This document shows positions 53,180-61,563 of a stretch of 64,000 bases of DNA, piece after piece. This DNA is from Streptomyces sp. NBC_01445. Lineage in GTDB: Bacteria; Actinomycetota; Actinomycetes; Streptomycetales; Streptomycetaceae. Both the position numbers and the translations under genes were made by a program. Position 1 is the first letter of the stretch. Every line of letters begins with the position of its first letter. The notes beneath the pieces are model-generated. The model was given only the letters and a program-made list of their open reading frames with translations. It was not told where the DNA came from and searched no databases. The stretch is taken from contig NZ_CP109485.1 of assembly GCF_035918235.1 (NCBI RefSeq), positions 1,922,001 through 1,986,000 of the forward strand, read 5' to 3'.

Positions 53180-53429
53180 GTTTCACGGATTGCCGAAGCC
53201 CTCGCGTCCAAAACTCCTCGGGTTCCAGGTTCACCTCGTACGACCTGCGGTCAGAAGAGGCCGACCGACCGCCCACTCCTCGATACTGAGGCCGGGTGCG
53301 CGGCCTAATGCCGTGCTCATCCCGCCGCCGGAGTTCCCGGTGTTGTTGCTGATGGCGGTGTTGGTATCCCGTAATCGCCGGACGTAACGCTGAACCCCGA
53401 CCGCACCGCGGGGTCGTTCGGTTCGGACA

Positions 53430-53680
53430 CCGCATCGAGGTCACCGGCACCCGCGACAGCGGCACGTGCGTGTTGCAGCATCCTGTTGACCGCCGCGACC
53501 CTGGACGGTCCCAGATTTCGACGGCCTCAGCTGCGGTGAACTCCAGCACCCGCAGCACCAGCACGGTCCGCTACCCGGACGGGCCTGCATCGCCGCCACC
53601 CTCGCCGAGCGCAGTTCCGCCCGCGCCTGCACGTCAAACCGCGCATCGGGAACGGTCCATCCGGGGACGTCGAGCGCGGG
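53430..53680 (-). pseudogene. ECF sigma factor region 4 remnant
   Basis: The minus strand encodes, in two frames, ARFDVQARAELRSARVAAMQ, AVLVLRVLEFTAAEAVEIWD and VNRMLQHARAAVAGAGDLDA. This corresponds to the region-4 part of SigJ-like ECF factors. Frames break near 53510. The rest of 53180-53430 holds no gene. Confidence 0.6.
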
Positions 53681-53793
53681 CGCCTTCAAATCGACTTGGG
53701 CACGGCACTCCTGCTCTTTGCGAAGTCGTCACACTGTTCCGGGGAGTAGGGGGCGCCGCCGCAGAACATGGACAGCGGATCCGGTCGCGATGT

Positions 53794-54186
53794 TCAGCCT
53801 GCGCTGCGCGTGCCTGGCGGGTCCTTGGGGTCGACACCGGTGGAGGCGGATGCGTCCTTGGTTCCGCTGGGGCGCTGGGAGCGCCCCCGGGGGCCGGTGT
53901 CGTGCATACCCTTCTCGTCCCTGTCGGCCTTGCTCTGGTCCTCGCCGCGGCGCCCACTGCTTTTCACGGGCTTGCCATGCGGGTTCCCGGCCTCCTTTTT
54001 GGAATGCTCGCGCCCGGGGTCCTTGGCGGGGGCGTGCTGGTCGGGGTGGAAGGAGCGGTGGGCGCTCGGGTTGTCCTGCTGCCGGGTCTCGTCGACATCG
54101 GGAGCCCAACCGTGCTGTTTGGTGCCCTTATGCGGGCCTGGGCCCTCGCCGTGCGAGGGTTGGGATGACTTTGGCTCCTTAGCCAT
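53794..54186 (-). CDS. Hydrophilic, disordered small protein (130 aa)
   Basis: ATG 54186 preceded by AAGGAGG. Rich in Lys, Asp, His, Gly, Pro and Ser with no hydrophobic stretch (KPSSQPSHGEGPGPHKGTKQ-type composition), like desiccation/stress proteins. No domain recognised. It follows the DUF6131 gene. Confidence 0.7.
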   Translation of the reverse strand: MAKEPKSSQPSHGEGPGPHKGTKQHGWAPDVDETRQQDNPSAHRSFHPDQHAPAKDPGREHSKKEAGNPHGKPVKSSGRRGEDQSKADRDEKGMHDTGPRGRSQRPSGTKDASASTGVDPKDPPGTRSAG

Positions 54187-54260
54187 GATCTGGCCTCCTT
54201 CTACGGTGGCGGGTTGAAGCCCCCACCACGCCTGCCGCGCTCCCCGTGATGACGTGCTCG

Positions 54261-54416
54261 TTACCAGTAATGCTTGCGTCCGCCGACGGAGTGTCCGACC
54301 GCTCCCATGATCCAGAGGATGGCTCCGATGACGACGAGGATGACGCCGATGGTCCACAGGATGCTGATTCCCGTGACAAAGCCGATGACCAGAAGAATTA
54401 CACCGAGGGCGACCAT
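54261..54416 (-). CDS. DUF6131-type membrane protein, copy 2
   Basis: 51 aa from ATG 54416 (GGAGG upstream). VILLVIGFVTGISILWTIGV, ILVVIGAILWIMGAVG and the same HSVGGRKHYW end as copy 1 at 38933-39088. Upstream of the hydrophilic protein gene on the same strand. Confidence 0.85.
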   Translation of the reverse strand: MVALGVILLVIGFVTGISILWTIGVILVVIGAILWIMGAVGHSVGGRKHYW

Positions 54417-54616
54417 GCTGACCTCCGATTTCACTTTTGCGCTCCAACCAGCCTAGGCGCGTCCGGCATTAACGGCGTGCTGTGGCCGGTGATGCCGTCC
54501 CAGTGGGCGGGAGCCCCTCGGGCGCGCGGCCCCGGCCGGCTCAAGCCGGCATTCCTACGGCCGCCGGTTGCAACCAGACGAAATTGGGAGCAACGGCGGC
54601 ACACGATGCCCGCGCG

Positions 54617-54943
54617 TCAGCGGCCGAGAGCCTTTCGCAACTCCTGCTTGTTCATCGACGAGCGCCCGTCGATGTGACGCTTCTTCGCCTCCTCGTAGAG
54701 CTGATCCCTCGTCGGTCCCTGCGCACCGCTGTGCGAGCGTTCGCCTCCACGCTGCGAGGCTGACTTCTTGTCGTGTGTGGAGGTTTTGCTGGCCGACTTC
54801 GACTCCCCCGACCGCGCGCGTTCCTTGTTGACCGTCCGGGCGGCGATCTCCTTCGCCCGCCCCTTCGACTCTCCGCGGTCTTCGGCGCTCTCCTTGACGT
54901 GCTCGTACTGGCGTTCCCGCTTGGCGCTAGAACCTCGGGGCAT
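54617..54943 (-). CDS. Rho-N/SAP-like small stress protein
   Basis: 108 aa from ATG 54943, AAGGACG upstream. Basic, disordered N-terminus (SSAKRERQYEHVKESAEDRG, EIAARTVNKERARSG) and a C-terminal GPTRDQLYEEAKKRHIDGRS, MNKQELRKALGR module that resembles the Rho N-terminal or SAP-like fold. Similar proteins in Streptomyces are called plasmid-stabilisation or Rho-N proteins; role unknown. Confidence 0.75.
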   Translation of the reverse strand: MPRGSSAKRERQYEHVKESAEDRGESKGRAKEIAARTVNKERARSGESKSASKTSTHDKKSASQRGGERSHSGAQGPTRDQLYEEAKKRHIDGRSSMNKQELRKALGR

Positions 54944-55461
54944 CTTTTCGTCCTTGCCTCGGATGACGTGGAAACATCGCTATCCAGGTCACGCCAACGG
55001 AGCGAGCGCTGCAACAGCAGTCCTGTCCGGCCCTGTGCGCTGCCCTGTGTACGACCATCTACGCACCTACGGTGACGATCGAGCGCCAGGCTGTTGCCGC
55101 CCGCCCACATGTGGAGGTGCGCGCGGCGGGCGCGTTTCCTCACGCGCCCCTGGGCCACTCGGGTGAGGAGCCCATACGTCTCGATGAGGAGTGTCGTGAT
55201 GACGGAGTTCGGCAATGTCCCAGGGCCCGTCCTGGCGATGCCCATGGTGTGGGCCGGTCGCGCCTCTCCGATCATCTTCAGGTCGATGCAGGCCAACGGC
55301 TTGACGGCTGGACCAGGAGTTGATTGTCGGGGCGACCGGCCCACGCTCACCGAAAGGGCGTCTCTCATGGTTTGTCGCCGCGGGACACCGGCCCACGGCG
55401 ATCGAGGCGAAGCGCCCACTGCCGGATCGCACCCCCCGGACCACCGAATCGCGAGGTAGTC

Positions 55462-55950
55462 ATGAGCGACCAAAACATGGCTGACGACGCCTACCAACCG
55501 ACTGGAAGCAATGAGGAGCAGGCAGACGCGGCACCACTGGATCTCGAAGATGCCGTGGACGAGCGCACCTACGACGACAGGCTCGACGAGGGGTATTCGC
55601 CTCCGGAGAAGCCACTGGGTGTCACACGGACCGGCACCACGGCCGCTGAGCAGCACGACGGCGAGACGCTCGAGGAGCGGTTGCGGCAGGAGGTGCCCGA
55701 CGCGCACGAGCCAGAAGGGGACGGCATCGGGGACCTGCCCAATGGCGAAGGCGAACCCGTGGATCGGGAGGCCGGCGCGGACCGGGCGGGCCGGCTCGTG
55801 GCCCCGGACGAAGGTGCCCACGCCTCCACCACCAACGAAGCCGTCGCCACGGACCAAGGCGTCGACGGCGGGGCCGCCGGCGCCGAGGAAGCCGCGGTCC
55901 ACGTCGTCCCGGATCAGCAACTGCCCTCTGCACCCGACGACAGGACCTGA
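55462..55950 (+). CDS. DUF5709-type acidic protein
   Basis: 162 aa from ATG 55462 (GAGG upstream). Pattern LDEGYSPPEKPLGVTRTGTT, HDGETLEERLRQEVPDAHEP, GRLVAPDEGAH matches the DUF5709 family. It is acidic and probably disordered. The preceding gap 54944-55461 contains GC-rich open frames on both strands but nothing I can support. Confidence 0.85.
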   Translation: MSDQNMADDAYQPTGSNEEQADAAPLDLEDAVDERTYDDRLDEGYSPPEKPLGVTRTGTTAAEQHDGETLEERLRQEVPDAHEPEGDGIGDLPNGEGEPVDREAGADRAGRLVAPDEGAHASTTNEAVATDQGVDGGAAGAEEAAVHVVPDQQLPSAPDDRT

Positions 55951-56084
55951 CCGAAGGGCAGCGCTGCCCCCATCCCGATGTGACCGGCGCCAGAGAGAGC
56001 GTCCCCCGGGTTTACGCACATCCGCCTGGGCACTCGATCCTCTGCGCCCCGGTGCGGCGCCCCGACCGAGGAAGGACGAGAACG

Positions 56085-56465
56085 ATGGGATTCGCCACCA
56101 TGCTGACTGTCGTCGTGGACTGTCCGCAGCCACGGCAGCTCGCCGAGTTCTACGCCGCCGTGCTGGGCGGCGATATCGATGACTTCAAGGGAGACGGCAG
56201 CTGGGTCGATCTCCGGCCGCCAGCTGGTCAGCGCATGTCCTTCCAGCTCGCGCCGGACCTCAAGCCGCCCGACTGGCCCGCCGCCGATCACGACTCTCAA
56301 CAACTCCACCTCGACCTCGCCGTCGAGGACATCGACGCGGCACAGCAGAAGGTCATCGCATTGGGCGCGCGTCCCCTCGATCTCGAGGACGACGGCGGAA
56401 AACGTGACTTCCGGGTGTTCTCCGATCCCGCCGGACACCCTTTCTGCCTCATCCGGCAGTCCTGA
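56085..56465 (+). CDS. VOC-family (glyoxalase-like) protein
   Basis: 126 aa from ATG 56085, GAGGAAGGACGAGAACG upstream. Two beta-alpha-beta-beta-beta halves: TVVVDCPQPRQLAEFYAAVL, LHLDLAVEDIDAAQQKVIAL, and FRVFSDPAGHPFCLIRQS. Metal-binding residues (H near the middle, the final region) are only partly evident. Substrate unknown; isolated gene. Confidence 0.88.
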   Translation: MGFATMLTVVVDCPQPRQLAEFYAAVLGGDIDDFKGDGSWVDLRPPAGQRMSFQLAPDLKPPDWPAADHDSQQLHLDLAVEDIDAAQQKVIALGARPLDLEDDGGKRDFRVFSDPAGHPFCLIRQS

Positions 56466-56833
56466 CATACCAAGCTCCTGCACCGCGGTAGCGACTGCGG
56501 TCGATCTCGACTCGGCTCGGACGGCACCGCGAGGCAGCGCGTTGGCGCCAGACCATACGGGTACTGGCCGGTTGCGCGCGGCCGGCCGACCTCCTGGAGG
56601 CCGAGGCAGACCTGAAAACTCTGCGTTCACCCAAGAGTGCTGCCGCCCACCCGCCGGAGAGTGGCGCCCGGCCAGGGCGGGTGGGACGGTGGAGGGAGAG
56701 AAGGGGGCGCGCGAGGGAGCGCTGACGCCCCCAAACGACGGCAGAGCACGACCGCCGGCGGTGCCGTCGACTACCGGCCGCCAAGCGCAAGCGGCAATGG
56801 CGCTCGCGCGTAACGGCGAAGAGGGGTTTGATC

Positions 56834-57994
56834 ATGAAGGCAGCGGTGTACGAAGGACCCCGCACAATTGCGGTGAAGGACGTACCGGACGCGAAGATCG
56901 AGCATCCCGGCGACATCCTCGTGAGGATCACGAGCACCAACATCTGCGGCTCCGACCTGCACATGTACGAAGGCCGCACGTCGTTCGAGACCGGCCGCAC
57001 GCTGGGCCACGAGAACCTGGGTCAGGTCGTCGAGGTCGGCTCCGCCGTCACCAAGGTCAAGGTCGGCGACTACGTGTGCCTGCCGTTCAACATCGCGTGC
57101 GGTTTCTGCAAGCAGTGCGAGCAGGGCCTGACCAACTACTGCCTGACCATGCAACCGGAACCGGCCCTTGCCGGAGCCGCCTTCGGATTCGCCGACATGG
57201 GCCCGTACCAGGGCGGCCAGGCCGAGTTTCTGCGTGTCCCGTACGGCGACTTCAACGCCCTGCGGCTGGGTGAGGACGCCGCAGAGCGCCAGTTGGACTA
57301 CGTGATGCTGGCCGACATCTTCCCCACCGGCTATCACGCCACCGAGATGGCAGGCGTCAAGCCCGGCGACCAGACCGTCGTCTTCGGCGCCGGTCCGGTA
57401 GGACTGATGGCGGCATACTCCGCGATACTCAGGGGCGCCGGCCGGGTGTGGGTGGCTGATCACCACCCGGACCGGCTGCGGCTCGCAGAGGAGATCGGCG
57501 CGATCCCGATCAATACAGCAGACCAGGACCCGTCCGAGGTCGTCAAGGAAGCGACGCTGGGGCTGGGCGCCGACAACGGCTGCGAGTGCGTCGGCTACCA
57601 GGCGCACGATCCGCAGGGGCACGAGGACGCCGCGCTGGCGATGAACGGGCTGATCGACGCGGTCCGGTTCACCGGCGCTCTCGGTGTCGTGGGCGTCTTC
57701 CTCCCCGAGGATCCGGGCGGGGCCGAAGCGCAGGGAGAGCTCGAGGCCAAGGGCAAGGTGCCGATCGATTTCGGCATGATGTGGTTCAAGGGCCAGAAGG
57801 TCGGCACGGGGCAGGCACCGGTGAAGCGGTATAACCGGGCGCTGCGCGACCTCATCGCGGGCGGCAAGGCGGAGCCGGGGTTCCTGGTCTCGCACGAGCT
57901 GCACCTCGATGAGGCCGCTGCGGCGTACGAGCACTTCGACGCCCGCGACGACGGCTGGACGAAGGTCGTACTGCACCCGAACGGTACCGGCTGA
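56834..57994 (+). CDS. Zinc-dependent alcohol/formaldehyde dehydrogenase
   Basis: 386 aa from ATG 56834; ATG 56828 is an alternative. Catalytic zinc site: ICGSDLHMYEGRTSFETGRT, then LGHENLGQVVEVGS. Structural zinc cysteines C-x2-C-x2-C are seen in CGFCKQCEQGLTNYC. Rossmann motif VFGAGPVGLMAAY. Closest in layout to glutathione-independent formaldehyde dehydrogenases. The 368-bp gap before it holds nothing obvious. Confidence 0.9.
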   Translation: MKAAVYEGPRTIAVKDVPDAKIEHPGDILVRITSTNICGSDLHMYEGRTSFETGRTLGHENLGQVVEVGSAVTKVKVGDYVCLPFNIACGFCKQCEQGLTNYCLTMQPEPALAGAAFGFADMGPYQGGQAEFLRVPYGDFNALRLGEDAAERQLDYVMLADIFPTGYHATEMAGVKPGDQTVVFGAGPVGLMAAYSAILRGAGRVWVADHHPDRLRLAEEIGAIPINTADQDPSEVVKEATLGLGADNGCECVGYQAHDPQGHEDAALAMNGLIDAVRFTGALGVVGVFLPEDPGGAEAQGELEAKGKVPIDFGMMWFKGQKVGTGQAPVKRYNRALRDLIAGGKAEPGFLVSHELHLDEAAAAYEHFDARDDGWTKVVLHPNGTG

Positions 57995-58345
57995 CACCGC
58001 CGTCCCCTGGGGGCACAGTACCGGGCCCGGCAAGGAACGACGGTTGTTCAACCAGAGCGGGCCGCGCAGGCGGCGCGCACGGCTTTCGAAGCCTGTGGTG
58101 TGTGCGGATGCGGGTATGACACGCCGTGCCGCCTGCGGCCGTCTCACGCGCTGGGGACCGGCGTGCGCAACTTCCCGACGTGCGATTTACGTGGTGTGGG
58201 AGTGCCGTGGAACAGGAAGAAATCAAAAAGGGTCACGGCACATGCAGTGTGCCAAGGCAAGCTCTCGACGATCAGCGGACAGCGGAAGCAGACCTGCTTC
58301 GCGGCCGAGGGTTGTGAACACGACGTACCTAGGGACGTGGGACAT

Positions 58346-59014
58346 ATGGCGCGCGCGGCTCTGTTCGACGTCGACGGCACGCTCGTCGACACCAACCACC
58401 TGCACGTGGTCACGTGGTGGGAGGCGCTGCGACAGGCCGGACACGACGTCACGATGCATGACGTCCACCGCGCGATCGGCCTCAGCTCCGACGACCTGCT
58501 CGCACATCTCCTGGGCGAGGACCGTGACCAGGACCAGGACGCGCGGCTCAGCGCCGCGCACACCGCGTTGTACGGAACGTACTTCGACCGGCTACCGCCG
58601 CTCAAAGGAACCCAGGATCTGCTCAGGGAACTGGCCGGCCGGGGGTGGAGCGTCGTCCTCGCCACCTCAGCCGGTGGACCGGAGCTGAAGGCGCTGCGCC
58701 GGGCCATCGACGCGGACGACGTGATCGTGGGGGTGGCGAGTGCGGACGATGTGGCCGAGGGCAAGCCGGCCCCCGATCCGGTTCACCGTGCGCTGGAACT
58801 GGCAGAGACGGACGCTTCCGATGCGGTGTTCGTCGGGGACACGGTCTGGGACATGAAAGCGGCCGCCTCGGCAGGTGTGCGCGCCGTCGCCCTGCTGTGC
58901 GGCGGCATCCCGCGTGCGGACCTCGAAGAAGCGGGGGCCGCGGCCGTGTACGACGATCCCGCGGATCTCTTGGGCCAGCTCGCCACGAGCGTCCTCGCCC
59001 AGATGGAACGCTGA
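58346..59014 (+). CDS. HAD-family phosphatase (beta-phosphoglucomutase-like)
   Basis: 222 aa from ATG 58346. Motif I FDVDGTLVDTNH (nucleophile Asp), motif II LATSAGG, Lys in EGKPAPDPV, and motif IV VFVGDTVWDMKAA are all intact. Cap-1 helical insertion. Likely a small-molecule phosphatase or phosphoglycolate-like enzyme. The 350-bp gap upstream shows no gene. Confidence 0.92.
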   Translation: MARAALFDVDGTLVDTNHLHVVTWWEALRQAGHDVTMHDVHRAIGLSSDDLLAHLLGEDRDQDQDARLSAAHTALYGTYFDRLPPLKGTQDLLRELAGRGWSVVLATSAGGPELKALRRAIDADDVIVGVASADDVAEGKPAPDPVHRALELAETDASDAVFVGDTVWDMKAAASAGVRAVALLCGGIPRADLEEAGAAAVYDDPADLLGQLATSVLAQMER

Positions 59015-59140
59015 TTTCCCGGGCCGCCCGATAGCCCGCGGTCGTTGGGGCTGGTCCGGCCGGTCAAGGGTGGCCGCAGGCCGGCGCGGAACGCCACCGA
59101 AGGCGCCCGGCTGGCAAGCCTGACGCCGCGACCGCTCAGG

Positions 59141-59866
59141 TCAGACCGACGCGGTGACCGCTCCACCGAGGTGCCTGGCGAAGAACCGGACCGCGCTGTC
59201 GGCCTCGAACCGAGGCAGCTCCTTGTGCTTGCCCGAGTTCACGTGCAACGACTTCTCCTTCGAGGCGAAGGCGTCGAACAGCGCGAGACCCTCCTCGCGC
59301 GAGATGTGCTCGTCATGCCACTGCATGTCGAACTCGACCGGAATGGTGATCTGCTTCGCCTTCTCGGCCAGGACATCGGGCCAGTGCTGACCGAAGACCG
59401 CGGCGGTGATCCTGGGTTCGATCGCCACGAACGGTACGCCGATCGCGGTGCCCATGTTGATGCCCCAGAAGCCGACCAGCCCGTCGGTGCTGATCTCCGG
59501 AAGTTCCTGGAGGTCATCCAGTGTCGCCTGGTACTCGGGCACAGCGAGCTCCCCCAAGTGGTCGTTGTAGCGCACCACGATCGGACCTTTCGGCTCGCCC
59601 GCCGCCCTCGCCCGGAACAGCTCGGCGATTTCCGCCACGTCGTGCGCCGTACGCGCCCGGTCGCCGTGACCGGGCGCGTCGATGACGGCGACGTGGAAGC
59701 CGCAGCCGGTCACGAGGCGCTGGGCGCGGCCGGACATCGCCGGGTGCTTCTTGTGGTTGCCGCCGCCGTGGGCCATCAGGATCAGGGGCGCGCGATCGGC
59801 CGCATTGGAGGCCGGCGACCAGAGGACGCCAGGGATGCCGCCCACGGTGAAGTCGCGTTCGAGCAT
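59141..59866 (-). CDS. Alpha/beta hydrolase with Asn at the nucleophile position
   Basis: 241 aa from ATG 59866. Fold signals: GGIPGVLWSPASNAADRAPL, ILMAHGGGNHKKHPA (oxyanion region), AVIDAPGHGDRA, and a C-terminal HVNSGKHKELP His. The nucleophile elbow reads G-I-N137-M-G, whereas G-x-S-x-G is expected, so the catalytic Ser is replaced by Asn. It may be catalytically dead, or the enzyme may use another residue. Confidence 0.85.
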   Translation of the reverse strand: MLERDFTVGGIPGVLWSPASNAADRAPLILMAHGGGNHKKHPAMSGRAQRLVTGCGFHVAVIDAPGHGDRARTAHDVAEIAELFRARAAGEPKGPIVVRYNDHLGELAVPEYQATLDDLQELPEISTDGLVGFWGINMGTAIGVPFVAIEPRITAAVFGQHWPDVLAEKAKQITIPVEFDMQWHDEHISREEGLALFDAFASKEKSLHVNSGKHKELPRFEADSAVRFFARHLGGAVTASV

Positions 59867-59937
59867 GCCGCTCGACGCGCATAGGTGTTGCCTTTCGGGA
59901 GTGCCTTGTTGTCGAGGCGCTCCCGGCGACACCTACG

Positions 59938-59991
59938 TCAATCGCCGGCCGTGACGGCAAGGGGGAGCACCCACATGGATACGGCGTTCAT
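59938..59991 (-). CDS. Possible 17-aa leader peptide
   Basis: ATG 59991 is preceded by GAGGAGGTGAG at ideal spacing and runs MNAVSMWVLPLAVTAGD before a stop. It lies 71 bases upstream of the alpha/beta hydrolase start. It may be a leader or the degraded start of a membrane protein. Confidence 0.35.
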   Translation of the reverse strand: MNAVSMWVLPLAVTAGD

Positions 59992-60191
59992 GGGTCTCAC
60001 CTCCTCGGACGGGATCGCGGTCGACTGAAAGCCAGCAGCCCGATCGCGATCCCGCTCATCCCTTTTTCCCGCCGCGTGATCACAACTCCGGACAGGCCCT
60101 AGTACTGCCGAACGGCCCCCCGTCCACAACCTCCTGGTCAAGCGTTCGTTGAGCTCTCCGAACGTCCAGCCCATGAGCGGAAGGTGTCGTC

Positions 60192-60596
60192 GTGACCAGT
60201 GCCATCTCAGTGGAAGACCGGTGCATCGACGCCTTCAACAAGCTCAAAACCAGCCGCCACATCACCACCGTGCTCTATCGGCTCAACGACAGCCTGGACA
60301 CCCTCATCCTGGACTTCGAGGGAAGCCTGACCCACGACGAACTCCTCAAAGCCCTGCCGTCCGATCCACGCCTCGTGGCCTATGAACTGCCCTTCGCCGA
60401 CCGGGACGGCAGTCGCAGAGAGGCCACCGTCCTGATCTCCTGGTCGCCCCAAGGCATCAGTCCCGAGCAGATGTCAGCGTACGCCGCGGTGTACGTCGCC
60501 CTCAGAAATCAGCTTGGCGGCGTCGACCTTTCCATTGACGCCATGAGCCGGTCCGACCTGGAGTACAACCGGCTCGTACGCGCCGCCAGGTCATAG
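60192..60596 (+). CDS. ADF/cofilin-like protein
   Basis: 134 aa from GTG 60192 (GGAAGGTG upstream). The full ADF-homology layout is visible: AISVEDRCIDAFNKLK (N-terminal helix), VLYRLNDSLDTLILDFEG, THDELLKALPSDPRLVAYEL, REATVLISWSPQGISPEQMS, YAAVYVALRNQLGGVDLSID. It lines up end to end with eukaryotic cofilin. The basic Arg/Lys pair that binds actin at the start of the long helix is replaced by Glu and Met here. Ser3 is present. It may act on a bacterial actin or have another role. Alone between a hydrolase and IS debris. Confidence 0.82.
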   Translation: MTSAISVEDRCIDAFNKLKTSRHITTVLYRLNDSLDTLILDFEGSLTHDELLKALPSDPRLVAYELPFADRDGSRREATVLISWSPQGISPEQMSAYAAVYVALRNQLGGVDLSIDAMSRSDLEYNRLVRAARS

Positions 60597-60689
60597 CCCG
60601 GCTCCAGGAGGCTCAGCCTGTGCCTGGTGAGCCGATCTTCGCGGCCTTAACCGCCCGCTGAGCTTGTTCTTTAGGGGCTGGCCTGATCA

Positions 60690-60980
60690 CGTTCGGCGAT
60701 GGTCTCGGGCAGTCTGACCGTTTTACCCACGTCGTAGCGGGTGGCGGGGAACCTCAACCCCGGCGGTCGGCCGGGGCCGGGCTGGTTGGGTTTCGGTGCG
60801 CGGGCCGGGCAGGGCAGGTTCGGGCGAAGGTTCCTGAACCCTCGGCGGACCGGGCGGGGATGAGCTGGCCGGGCTCAGCTGGCTTCTCCCAGGGGCGGCG
60901 GAGGTCCGCGGCCAGCGGCCTGGCGAGGCGGAGTTGGGTGTGGGCGGCGACGATCAGGCAGGTCCACCGGTCCACCGCGC
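60690..60980 (-). pseudogene. IS701-type transposase C-terminal fragment, frameshifted
   Basis: The minus strand reads AVDRWTCLIVAAHTQLRLAR, PLAADLRRPWEKPAEPGQLI in one frame and RVRRGFRNLR, then PARAPKPNQPGPGRPPGLRF, ATRYDVGKTVRLPETIAERD in others. This is the C-terminus of IS701-like DDE transposases. Inactive. Confidence 0.75.
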
Positions 60981-61099
60981 GTGAGTCGTCCCAAGGACGC
61001 CTCCGGGTTCATCTTGCTGCCCCGCCGCTGAGTCGTCGAAGCACCCGGGCCTGGATGATGCCGCTGTCACCCTCATGGCCGCCGCATCACCCGTAGGGC

Positions 61100-61320
61100 C
61101 AAAATCGGGCTCTCGTCATCGTTCGCAGTGAGCGTGGCCCAGTCCGCAACGGAAGAATGATTTGCCCGCGCGCCCGCGTTGCCGGCTATGACCCGCCACT
61201 CCGGGGCGAGACGGGCGGCGAACTCGGCGTACGACAGGACCTTGGACATGTGCCCGTGCAGGGCGACCAGCGGGCGGCCGGGGCTGCCGAAGTCCACGTA
61301 GGAAACGGTTTCCGCTCGCC
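61100..61320 (-). pseudogene. Alpha/beta hydrolase N-terminal fragment
   Basis: VSYVDFGSPGRPLVALHGHM, SKVLSYAEFAARLAPEWRVI encodes the start of an alpha/beta hydrolase including the H-G oxyanion motif. It then runs into unrelated sequence and stops; the nucleophile elbow and later parts are missing. The remaining 61321-61563 shows nothing clear. Confidence 0.6.
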
Positions 61321-61563
61321 TCGTCGGCAGGCAACGAACAGGCCCACAATGCCCGGCATCTGGAGGAGGCCGGAGCGGCCGTCGCGCTCGTCGGTGAGGT
61401 CGCCTCTGACCGGCTGACTGACGCACCCGGTCCGCTGCTAACAAACCCGACACGGCGGGCAGCAATGGCGCAGGCCGCCCGCGAGCACGGGCGGCCTGAT
61501 GCGGCGGAGCAGTCCCGCCCCGGGTGCGGCAGGCGCTGACGGCGGGCGCGTCACAGTTCGCGC

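Noticed and set aside
55094..55459. Open frames on both strands between 54944 and 55461
   Set aside because: GC-biased on both strands, no SD, no recognisable motifs; cannot be told apart from chance frames.
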